Positions 1 through 6,160 of a stretch of 6,652 nt of DNA are shown here, piece after piece (within the stretch, counting starts at the first letter, position 1; every line of letters begins with the position of its first letter). This DNA is from Bacteroidota bacterium (GTDB taxonomy: Bacteria; Bacteroidota; Bacteroidia; Bacteroidales; UBA1402). The notes under the pieces were generated by a model. That model was not told the DNA's origin. It saw nothing but the letters and a program-made list of their open reading frames with translations, and did no database searches. Location: the NCBI GenBank assembly GCA_030706285.1, contig JAUZOU010000169.1, positions 1 to 6,652 on the forward strand. Direction: 5' to 3'. Made by a program: the position numbers and the translations under genes.

Positions 1-468
1 GCTAAATGAACAAAAGATGATGCCCAGTTCAGCCAGATTTTCCTTGAAGGTCGTTTTAACGGAAATACTGTCCATCACAGCGTCTACTGCCATACCACTG
101 AGGTGCTTCTGCTCTTCCAACGGAATGCCAAGTTTATCGAACGTCTTCAGCAATTCAGGATCGACTTCATCCAGGGAGCCAGGCACTTTTTTAGATTTCG
201 GTGCCGAATAATAAATGATGTCCTGATAATTTATTTCCGGAATGTCCAAATGGGCCCAATCGGGCATTTTGAGTGTCAACCAATAGCGATAAGCTTTTAG
301 CCTGAATTCAAGCAACCATTCCGGCTCATTCTTCATCTTGGAAATCAAACGGACCACCTCCTCATTCAAGCCTGAAGAAATGGAGTCTGTTTCTATATCA
401 GTAACAAAACCATATTTGTAGTCCCCAGCTGTAATTCGATCAATTATATTTTTGGATTCGTCTGCCAT
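1..468 (-). CDS. sufB: SufB, Fe-S cluster assembly scaffold subunit (N-terminal 156 residues; 3' end beyond window)
   Basis: SufB is the scaffold subunit of the cytoplasmic SufBCD complex, which builds Fe-S clusters and passes them to apoproteins. Reading the minus strand from the ATG at 468 gives 156 uninterrupted codons to the window edge. The start is MADESKNIIDRITAGDYKYG. Typical SufB N-terminal features follow: a Trp/Tyr-rich helical stretch (EFRLKAYRYWL, about residues 52-62), then DIPEINYQDIIYYSAPK near residues 74-90, and ELGIIFCS just before the edge, where SufB proteins usually carry a similar Cys-containing sequence. The start sits only 6 bases after the cvpA stop and has no Shine-Dalgarno sequence, as is normal in Bacteroidota; the two genes are probably co-transcribed. 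A full SufB is usually about 470-490 residues, so roughly two thirds, including the beta-helix core, lies outside. sufC and sufD normally follow. The identification is by recognised family motifs. Confidence 0.95.
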   Translation of the reverse strand, partial: MADESKNIIDRITAGDYKYGFVTDIETDSISSGLNEEVVRLISKMKNEPEWLLEFRLKAYRYWLTLKMPDWAHLDIPEINYQDIIYYSAPKSKKVPGSLDEVDPELLKTFDKLGIPLEEQKHLSGMAVDAVMDSISVKTTFKENLAELGIIFCSFS

Positions 469-474
469 GTACAC

Positions 475-1002
475 TCATTTTTTTAGTTCGGTTGCTTTGG
501 ATCCATCCGTTTTATGCGAAGTTGATGCATTCAGAAACGATGGAAATAAACTGGGAGCAACCTTAACCAGTGGTTTGTAGAAGGTTGATCGTTCGATCCG
601 TTCTTTCCCGATCAGACTACTATCCTTGTCTGCCAACTGATACAGATTCAGCATGATGCTTAAAATAAAGGCGCCTTTTAAAAAGCAAAAGAACGCCCCG
701 GCCAACCGGTTCATCCAACCAAGAGCAAGCATCGAAAAAAGTTGACTGAAAACCTTTGACAAAAATACAAAAAGTACGATTACCGCCAAAAACGGTATCA
801 GGAAACCAAACATGTTAGCCGTGGCCACATGCCAGGAATGAGCAACGATCAAATGCCCGGCTATAACATGATTCAAAGCCGATGCGACAAAAAAACCAAC
901 AATCAGGCCGGCCAAGCCTCCAACTTCTCTGAAGAACCCATTTTTATAACCATCAAGAAGACTCAGCAGTAAAATGAGTCCTAAAAAAATATCCAACCAC
1001 AT
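475..1002 (-). CDS. cvpA: CvpA-family integral membrane protein
   Basis: The 175-residue product has four hydrophobic segments, at about residues 4-17, 27-47, 64-86 and 97-121, so it is predicted to be an inner-membrane protein. The loop after the first segment reads LDGYKNGFFREVGGL, the family's characteristic D-G-x-x-x-G-x-x-R/K-E pattern. After the last membrane segment comes a soluble tail with the family-like STFYKPLVKVAPSLFP (residues 139-154), ending in a polar Lys/Ser/Thr-rich stretch. CvpA was named for a role in colicin V production in E. coli; its molecular function remains poorly defined, so the symbol denotes family only. The gene lies between infB and sufB, an order I recall as common in Bacteroidales. 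The ATG at 1002 gives a start directly at the first membrane helix. A terminator-like hairpin ends 17 bases upstream of the start. Confidence 0.88.
   Translation of the reverse strand: MWLDIFLGLILLLSLLDGYKNGFFREVGGLAGLIVGFFVASALNHVIAGHLIVAHSWHVATANMFGFLIPFLAVIVLFVFLSKVFSQLFSMLALGWMNRLAGAFFCFLKGAFILSIMLNLYQLADKDSSLIGKERIERSTFYKPLVKVAPSLFPSFLNASTSHKTDGSKATELKK
760..790 (-). promoter_or_regulatory. Possible internal promoter inside cvpA, facing sufB
   Basis: On the minus strand TTTG (790-787) is followed after exactly 19 bases by TATTTTTG (767-760). This fits the Bacteroides primary-sigma layout of -33 TTTG and -7 TAnnTTTG and would start transcripts about 285 bases before sufB. The stretch encodes a Phe/Leu/Val-rich membrane helix of CvpA, whose codons are T-rich anyway, so a chance match is a serious alternative. 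Confidence 0.22.
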
Positions 1003-1016
1003 GGCATCTTTATTAT

Positions 1017-1060
1017 AAAAATGGCACCTGAACTAAGAAATCTTCTGTCCAAGTGCCATT
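1017..1060 (-). terminator. Terminator-like hairpin between infB and cvpA
   Basis: On the minus strand AATGGCACTTGGAC (1060-1047) pairs with GTTCAGGTGCCATT (1033-1020) over 14 consecutive pairs, two of them G-U, around a 13-base loop that can itself form a small AGAA/TTCT stem. The right arm runs into a short T5 tract (1021-1017). This looks like a rho-independent terminator with a rather weak U-tract, 57 bases after the infB stop. It ends 17 bases before the cvpA start and I see no promoter between them, so it may act as a partial terminator or attenuator that lowers, rather than ends, transcription into cvpA-sufB. Confidence 0.6.
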
Positions 1061-1117
1061 CAGTTGTTTTATGGAACCAGTTCTTTACGGATTACCGTAT
1101 GCACGAACAGAAATGTA

Positions 1118-4100
1118 TCATAAGGTTTTCTTGACTTCAATTTCTTCAAATGATTCAATCAAGTCTCCAACCTTCAGATCCTGATAGGAAGCAAAACTCA
1201 AGCCAAATTCCAGACCGGAAGTGACCTCTTTCACTTCATCCTTGAATCGTTTCAGAGAACCCATTTCACCGGAATAGATGACGATACCGTCACGGATAAG
1301 ACGAAGCTTGTTGCCGCGTTTTACTTTCCCTTCCTTCACCATACAACCGGCGACCGTGCCGACTTTCGTAATGTGGTAGACTTCGCGCACTTCGATGGTA
1401 GAAGTAATCTCTTCTTTGATTTCAGGTGAAAGCATCCCTTCCATAGCCGATTTCACTTCCTCTATGGCATCATAAATGATGGAGTACATATGCATGTCGA
1501 CACCTTCTTTGTCAGCCAGCCTACGGGCAGCCTGTGAAGGGCGTACCTGGAAACCGACAATAATGGCATCAGAAGCGGAGGCTAAGGTGACATCAGACTC
1601 AGAAATAGCACCGACTGCCTTATGAATCACATTCACCTGAATTTCTTCCGTCGTCAGTTTGATGAGAGAATCGGATAGTGCTTCCACTGAACCGTCCACA
1701 TCACCTTTGACAATAATGTTCAGTTCCTTGAAATTACCGACGGCAATACGACGTCCAATTTCAGCCAACGTCAACAGCTTGTTGGTTCGAAGGCCTTGTT
1801 CACGTTGCAATTGTTCACGCTTGTTGGCAATTTCACGGGCTTCTTGTTCCGTTTCAAGCACATGGAAATTATCACCTGCCTGCGGCGCTCCGTTCAGACC
1901 AAGTATCAGGGCTGGTTCTGATGGTGCAGCCTTCGTGATGCGCTGTCCGCGTTCATTGAATATGGCTTTGACACGTCCGAAATTAATTCCGGCAATCACG
2001 ATGTCACCGATCTTCAACGTTCCGTTGGAAACAAGTACGGTAGAGACATAACCACGGCCTTTGTCCAGAGAGGATTCGATGACCGATCCGACAGCCTTAC
2101 GGTCCGGATTGGCTTTCAGTTCCAGCATCTCTGCTTCAAGCAATACTTTTTCAAGCAATTCCTTCACGCCGAGACCTTTCTTGGCAGAAATATCCTGTGA
2201 CTGGTATTTACCGCCCCAATCCTCGACCAAATAATTCATCTGAGCCAGAGCCTGTTTGATCTTTTCAGGATCAGCCCCTGGCTTATCTATTTTGTTAATG
2301 GCGAAGATGATTGGCACATTGGCAGCTGCAGCATGATTGATTGCCTCGATCGTTTGAGGCATCACATCATCGTCAGCAGCGACAATGATGATGACAATAT
2401 CAGTAACCTTGGCACCACGGGCACGCATAGCTGTAAAGGCTTCATGACCAGGGGTATCAAGGAACGTGATTTTTCTGCCATCGTGCAAGGTGACATTATA
2501 GGCACCGATATGCTGAGTGATACCTCCAGCTTCACCCGCTATCACGTTGGATTTACGAATGTAGTCGAGCAAAGACGTTTTACCGTGATCGACATGGCCC
2601 ATGACAGTGACAATAGGCGGACGCGGTATCAGTTCTTCTTCCGTATCGTCTTCAACCTGAATGGCTTCCATCACTTCCGCACTGACGTACTCGGTCTTGA
2701 AACCAAATTCATCGGCTACGAAATTGATGGTTTCAGCATCCAAACGCTGGTTGATTGAAACCATCTGACCAATAGTCATACAAACAGAGATGACCTTTAC
2801 AACAGGCACATCCATCATATTGGCCAGTTCATTGACGGTCACAAACTCCGTTATTTTAATGGTCTTGCTATCTTCTTTTTCACGCTGAGCCTCATCCTGG
2901 CGGCGTTGAGAAAGAATTTCCCGTTTTTCCTTACGATATTTGGTCCCCTTTTTGGGCTTTGAGGTCAATCGGGCTAAGGTCTCTTTGACTTGCTTGGAAA
3001 CATCTTCACTGTTAATTTCGGTTTTTAAAATCGGTCTCTTCAACCTTGACCGGACATCCTGTGAAGATTGACCTCCATGATGTTGCCCTGGTGCCTGGGT
3101 ATCGCCACTGACTTTGATTTTACCGTCTTTGATGCGGTTGCGTTTTTTCTTTTTATTTAAATCAGAGCTGTTCGTGGCGTCTGATGTTATTGGTTTAGCA
3201 ATCTTCTTTCCCTCTGTATCAACCTTGACTGTAGCGCTGGCAGCCGTCCGGCTATTCTTTTCATTCTGAATTTTTTCCTCACGTTCTTTACGCTTCTCTG
3301 CCTGCGTTTTCTTTTTGGGCCTGGTAGACTGGTTCAAGGCATCCAAATCGATGGTCTTAATCACTCTGATATTCGATTCGAGATGATGAGCTCCGATCTT
3401 ATAAATCTCAGGTTCTTCCTTCTTGACTGGCTCAGGTTGTTCAACAGCTTTTTCTTCTTTCTTTGAAGCCACCGGCATATCCTCTTTAACAGGGGCTTGT
3501 TTCTCAACCACAGGTTGAACCGGTTTCTCTTTAACTGGTGCTTTAACCGTTTTAGGAGTTTCGGTTTCAACAACTTTGACCGGCTTTTCACTGATCGTTT
3601 CAACAGGCTTGGATACTTGTGGCTTTTCTATTGGCTTTTCCTTTGGGGCCGGTGCTGAAACAGGCGTCTCAATGGGCTTTTCAACCGGCGTTTCTTTCGG
3701 GGCTGCTGATTTTTCAGCAGTAGCCTGTTCAGGAGACGCATGCTTTGGCCTACGATTGATCGCATCAATATCGATTTTCCCGACTTGTTTGATCCGTGGC
3801 CTCAGTTCCTCGATTTCGTCCACAATCGGTTCAGGTTCAAATACGGATTCCGTCTGTGGTGCTGCCTTAGGTTCAACTTTAGCCTCCACTGATACTTCAG
3901 GTTTTGGTTCAACTTTCGGCTCCGGCTTTACCTCAGGTTGGGAAGGATTCTCCGGTTTTACGTCAACGATTGGTGCCTGAGGCACTTCCATCTTTGCTTC
4001 CGACTCCTTCACGGCCTTCTGTCTTTCACGGCTCATATGCTCCTGAACCATACGTTCTGCTTCCTTTTTCAGCGTCATGTCCTGGCTGAATTCCTTCACC

Positions 4101-4237
4101 AGCATCTCGTATTCTTCTTCCGTGATCCTGGCGTTCGGACTGTGCTCCACTACATGACCTTTTTTTTGCAGAAATTCCACCAATGTGGTTATTCCAACAT
4201 TTAAATCTCTGGTTACCTTATTTAATCGAATGGACAT
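1118..4237 (-). CDS. infB: Translation initiation factor IF-2
   Basis: IF2 is the GTPase that brings initiator fMet-tRNA to the 30S subunit and promotes 50S joining. The 1039-residue product starts with a small helical IF2_N-like module (1-53). Next is a very long, Pro/Glu/Lys-rich extension (about 54-455), then the second IF2_N module (about 459-521). The GTPase domain has GHVDHGKT (547-554), GEAGGITQHIGAY (568-580), DTPGH (594-598, with the catalytic His), NKID (648-651) and SAKKG (684-688). A beta-barrel domain II, domain III (NIIVKGDVDGSVEAL, 840-854) and the C-terminal fMet-tRNA-binding barrel with GTVAGCMV (960-967) follow. The distance from the P-loop to the C-terminus (about 490 residues) matches E. 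coli IF2; the extra length lies entirely in the N-terminal extension. The extension contains two copies of an ID-x-DA-x-N motif (residues 155-161 and 296-302). The ATG at 4237 is chosen because the N-terminal module begins at once. The gene sits 63 bases after nusA with no strong terminator between. Confidence 0.98.
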   Translation of the reverse strand: MSIRLNKVTRDLNVGITTLVEFLQKKGHVVEHSPNARITEEEYEMLVKEFSQDMTLKKEAERMVQEHMSRERQKAVKESEAKMEVPQAPIVDVKPENPSQPEVKPEPKVEPKPEVSVEAKVEPKAAPQTESVFEPEPIVDEIEELRPRIKQVGKIDIDAINRRPKHASPEQATAEKSAAPKETPVEKPIETPVSAPAPKEKPIEKPQVSKPVETISEKPVKVVETETPKTVKAPVKEKPVQPVVEKQAPVKEDMPVASKKEEKAVEQPEPVKKEEPEIYKIGAHHLESNIRVIKTIDLDALNQSTRPKKKTQAEKRKEREEKIQNEKNSRTAASATVKVDTEGKKIAKPITSDATNSSDLNKKKKRNRIKDGKIKVSGDTQAPGQHHGGQSSQDVRSRLKRPILKTEINSEDVSKQVKETLARLTSKPKKGTKYRKEKREILSQRRQDEAQREKEDSKTIKITEFVTVNELANMMDVPVVKVISVCMTIGQMVSINQRLDAETINFVADEFGFKTEYVSAEVMEAIQVEDDTEEELIPRPPIVTVMGHVDHGKTSLLDYIRKSNVIAGEAGGITQHIGAYNVTLHDGRKITFLDTPGHEAFTAMRARGAKVTDIVIIIVAADDDVMPQTIEAINHAAAANVPIIFAINKIDKPGADPEKIKQALAQMNYLVEDWGGKYQSQDISAKKGLGVKELLEKVLLEAEMLELKANPDRKAVGSVIESSLDKGRGYVSTVLVSNGTLKIGDIVIAGINFGRVKAIFNERGQRITKAAPSEPALILGLNGAPQAGDNFHVLETEQEAREIANKREQLQREQGLRTNKLLTLAEIGRRIAVGNFKELNIIVKGDVDGSVEALSDSLIKLTTEEIQVNVIHKAVGAISESDVTLASASDAIIVGFQVRPSQAARRLADKEGVDMHMYSIIYDAIEEVKSAMEGMLSPEIKEEITSTIEVREVYHITKVGTVAGCMVKEGKVKRGNKLRLIRDGIVIYSGEMGSLKRFKDEVKEVTSGLEFGLSFASYQDLKVGDLIESFEEIEVKKTL

Positions 4238-4254
4238 AAACTGGGGTTAAATTA

Positions 4255-4264
4255 TTATACTATA
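4255..4264 (-). repeat. 10-base A/T element in the infB leader, identical to one before nusA
   Basis: TATAGTATAA on the minus strand, 17 bases upstream of the infB ATG. The same ten bases occur 22 bases upstream of nusA (5577-5586). It may be an unstructured translation-enhancing A/U stretch or a protein site, or a coincidence in AT-rich spacers. It does not match the Bacteroides -7 consensus. Confidence 0.25.
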
Positions 4265-4300
4265 TCAGATCGTGAAAGAGACCGAAATGTCCCAAAGGGC

Positions 4301-5554
4301 TTATTCTTCAAATTCGTATTTCAATATCTTCAGCACTTCATCAACCGTATTTTCTTCGAGATCGGCCTTTTCAATCAGTTCATCACGCGGAATTGCCAAG
4401 ACATTGCGGGCAGTGTCACAACCTATTTTCTTAAGGGCATCAATTACCCATTCGTCAATTTCATCTTTAAATTCATCCAGATAGATATCATCATCCTCCA
4501 TTTCGTCGGTTTCGCGGAAGACATCAATGGTATATCCGGTGAGCATGGATGCAAGTTTGATATTCATACCTCCTTTACCGATAGCCAGCGAAACTTCTTC
4601 GGGCTTCAGGAAGACTTCGGCTTTTTTGTTGGCTTCGTCCAACCGGATGGACGAAATTTTAGCCGGACTCAATGAACGCTGGATAAACAGGTTGATGTTG
4701 GAGGTATAATTAATAACATCAATGTTTTCGTTACGAAGTTCACGGACGATACCATGAATACGGGCTCCTTTGACACCAACGCAAGCTCCGACCGGATCAA
4801 TCCGTTCATCATAAGATTCAACAGCCACTTTTGCTCGTTCCCCTGGGATACGGGCAACTTTACGGATCAGAATGAGACCTTCATGAATTTCAGGCACTTC
4901 CAACTCAAACAGCCGCTCTAAAAAGACCGGAGAGGTTCTGGACAAAATGATTTTAGGGTTGTTGCTCTTATTTTCAACACGTTCAACGACAGCACGAACA
5001 CTTTCTCCCTTTCTGAAAAAGTCACTAGGTATCTGTTCTGTCTTTGGTAACAGCATTTCATTGTTTTCATCATCGAGCAGCAGGATCTCTTTTTTCCAGA
5101 TCTGATAGACTTCAGCGCTGACAATCTGACCAATCCGTTCAATAAAACGGTTGTATAAGCTGTCTTTCTGAAGCTCGAGAATTTTGGAAGCCAACGTCTG
5201 ACGCAAGTTTAAAACAGCCCGGCGACCAAAATCGGCGAAATGGACTTCATCCGTCACTTCTTCACCAATTTCAAAATCAGGGTCAATTTTATGGGCTTCA
5301 GTCAGCGTTATCTGCATGTTTTCATCTTCAAGGGCATCGTCTTCAACGATCTGACGGTTCCGCCAGATTTCAAAGTCTCCTTTGTCAGGGTTGATGATGA
5401 CATCGTAATTTTCATCTGTGCCGAACATTTTTGCCAGCACGTTACGAAATGACTCTTCGAGCACACTGACCATTGTTGGGCGGTCTATGTTCTTCAATTC
5501 CTTGAATTCCGAAAAAGTATCAACCAAACTGATTGTTTCTGCTTTTTTTGCCAT
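4301..5554 (-). CDS. nusA: Transcription termination/antitermination factor NusA
   Basis: NusA binds RNA polymerase and nascent RNA, and modulates pausing, intrinsic termination and antitermination. The 417-residue protein shows the standard order: an N-terminal RNA-polymerase-binding domain (about 1-130), an S1 domain (about 135-205), then two KH domains (about 220-350). The KH part contains IDPVGACVGVKGARI (KH1 GVKG, 260-263) and EVSLAIGKGGMNIKLAS (KH2 GKGG, 326-329). An acidic linker (EMEDDDIYLDEFKDEIDEW, 351-369) follows, then one helix-hairpin-helix-like segment (about 370-415). It is shorter than E. coli NusA (495 residues), which has two acidic repeats at the C-terminus, so the C-terminal RNA-polymerase contact is reduced here to one unit. 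The start at 5554 (MAKKAETISL) is followed by an A7 run, and the upstream bases are A/T-rich without a Shine-Dalgarno sequence. It lies 42 bases after rimP, presumably in the same transcript. Confidence 0.97.
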   Translation of the reverse strand: MAKKAETISLVDTFSEFKELKNIDRPTMVSVLEESFRNVLAKMFGTDENYDVIINPDKGDFEIWRNRQIVEDDALEDENMQITLTEAHKIDPDFEIGEEVTDEVHFADFGRRAVLNLRQTLASKILELQKDSLYNRFIERIGQIVSAEVYQIWKKEILLLDDENNEMLLPKTEQIPSDFFRKGESVRAVVERVENKSNNPKIILSRTSPVFLERLFELEVPEIHEGLILIRKVARIPGERAKVAVESYDERIDPVGACVGVKGARIHGIVRELRNENIDVINYTSNINLFIQRSLSPAKISSIRLDEANKKAEVFLKPEEVSLAIGKGGMNIKLASMLTGYTIDVFRETDEMEDDDIYLDEFKDEIDEWVIDALKKIGCDTARNVLAIPRDELIEKADLEENTVDEVLKILKYEFEE

Positions 5555-5576
5555 TGGTTATTTGATATTGTATTAG

Positions 5577-5586
5577 TTATACTATA
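5577..5586 (-). repeat. 10-base A/T element in the nusA leader, identical to one before infB
   Basis: TATAGTATAA on the minus strand, 22 bases upstream of the nusA ATG and shortly after the rimP stop. It is an exact copy of the element at 4255-4264. Function unknown. The rimP-nusA spacer contains no hairpin that would end transcription. Confidence 0.25.
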
Positions 5587-5596
5587 ATTTTTCTGA

Positions 5597-6064
5597 TCAG
5601 GAAAATGGTACGACACTGTGTACGTTTGCCACTTCATCATACGTAAAAGTAACGGTCTCAGTCACAACAACCGGACGCTTGGCTCCTTCCGGCTTAACTT
5701 TCCGGGCCATTTCAAGGCTGAACGTATCGGCATCGGCAGACTTCAGAATACCGGAAAATTTCTTACCTGTCTTCGGCAACACTTCAACCTCGTTGCCAAT
5801 GTTCTTGATATACTGCTTCAGCACTTTAAAGGGCTGTCCGAGGCCAGCCGAGCTCACTTCCAAGGCATAATCCTCTGCTTCCCGGTCAAACCTGGACTCA
5901 ATAAACTGAGACAGACTGGCACAATCATCGATATCGACATTGTCCGTTTCGGATTCAAACTCGACATATATCTCATTATTTCGATTGATTGTGACGTCAA
6001 CCATGAAGAAAGTGGTGCCTTCCATCCACTCTTCAATAACCTTTAAGATTGCTTCTTTTTGCAT
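5597..6064 (-). CDS. rimP: Ribosome maturation factor RimP
   Basis: RimP assists late assembly of the 30S ribosomal subunit. The 155-residue length is close to that of E. coli RimP (about 150). An N-terminal alpha/beta domain (about 1-75) contains the conserved acidic stretch NVDIDDCASLSQFIESRFD (42-60) and the family signature YALEVSSAGLGQPFK (66-80). The signature corresponds to EVSSPG-x-x-R-P-L in proteobacteria, here with Ala in place of the Pro and Gln in place of the Arg. A C-terminal SH3-like barrel (about 85-153) contains the pattern GKKFSGILKSADADTFSLE. The gene precedes nusA and infB, the arrangement seen across many bacteria, which supports the call. The ATG at 6064 is the first start in frame and leaves a leader of about 60 nt behind a strong promoter; the 12 bases just before it separate it from the stop of a tiny leader ORF. 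Confidence 0.96.
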   Translation of the reverse strand: MQKEAILKVIEEWMEGTTFFMVDVTINRNNEIYVEFESETDNVDIDDCASLSQFIESRFDREAEDYALEVSSAGLGQPFKVLKQYIKNIGNEVEVLPKTGKKFSGILKSADADTFSLEMARKVKPEGAKRPVVVTETVTFTYDEVANVHSVVPFS

Positions 6065-6076
6065 GCGATCTCTGTA

Positions 6077-6115
6077 TTAGAAAAAAATGGGGGGACTACC
6101 AAGCCCCCCGCACAT
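6077..6115 (-). CDS. Possible 12-codon leader peptide upstream of rimP
   Basis: Reading from the ATG at 6115 gives MCGGLGSPPIFF and a TAA at 6079-6077, 12 bases before the rimP start. The ATG lies about 8-10 bases downstream of the predicted transcription start and follows a purine-rich AAGAAG. The ORF spans the whole G6/C6 hairpin and U-tract: codons 3-4 are the left arm, 8-9 the right arm, and 10-12 the T-run. The codons are dictated largely by the hairpin, so this may be an accident. No homologous peptide is known to me. Confidence 0.25.
   Translation of the reverse strand: MCGGLGSPPIFF
6081..6109 (-). terminator. Terminator-like hairpin (candidate attenuator) in the rimP-nusA-infB leader
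   Basis: On the minus strand GGGGGG (6109-6104) pairs perfectly with CCCCCC (6094-6089). Two further inner pairs (CT with AG) are possible across a one-base bulge, leaving the loop TGGT. One base after the stem comes T7 (6087-6081). The shape is that of an intrinsic terminator. It lies downstream of the predicted promoter and 16 bases before the rimP ATG, so it would sit in the operon's own leader rather than at the end of an upstream gene, which already has its terminator at 6311-6362. An alternative role is stabilising the mRNA 5' end. Confidence 0.6.
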
Positions 6116-6129
6116 CTTCTTAACAGCTG

Positions 6130-6160
6130 CAAAGATACAAACATTCAAGATAATTGCAAA
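6130..6160 (-). promoter_or_regulatory. Primary-sigma promoter of the rimP-nusA-infB operon
   Basis: On the minus strand TTTG (6160-6157) is followed after 19 bases by TATCTTTG (6137-6130), a full match to the Bacteroides -33/-7 consensus TTTG and TAnnTTTG with normal spacing. The 20 or so bases upstream of the -33 box (6161-6180) are almost pure A/T and could act as an UP-like element. Transcription would begin near 6123-6125, giving a leader of about 60 nt before rimP. It lies downstream of the terminator that closes the OmpA-family gene, as expected for a separate unit. Confidence 0.75.

Noticed and set aside
2333..2758. 141-codon plus-strand frame opposite the IF2 GTPase domain
   Set aside because: The minus strand here encodes all GTPase motifs; the opposite frame has no recognisable domain.
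3361..3603. 80-codon minus-strand frame within infB, very Lys/Arg/Leu-rich
   Set aside because: It is an out-of-frame reading of the Pro/Glu/Lys repeat region of IF2, whose A-rich codons produce long open alternative frames.
3576..3980. 134-codon plus-strand frame rich in Gly, Ser, Thr and Phe
   Set aside because: It is the antisense of the IF2 low-complexity extension; the apparent repeat pattern mirrors the Lys/Pro/Glu codons on the true strand.
4238..4300. Possible terminator between nusA and infB (GGGAC and GTCTC arms)
   Set aside because: The stem is only 5 bp with one G-U pair and has no U-tract; it would not separate the two genes.
5618..6046. 142-codon plus-strand frame opposite rimP
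   Set aside because: It is antisense to nearly the whole of rimP, has no promoter or family match, and is a by-product of codon bias.
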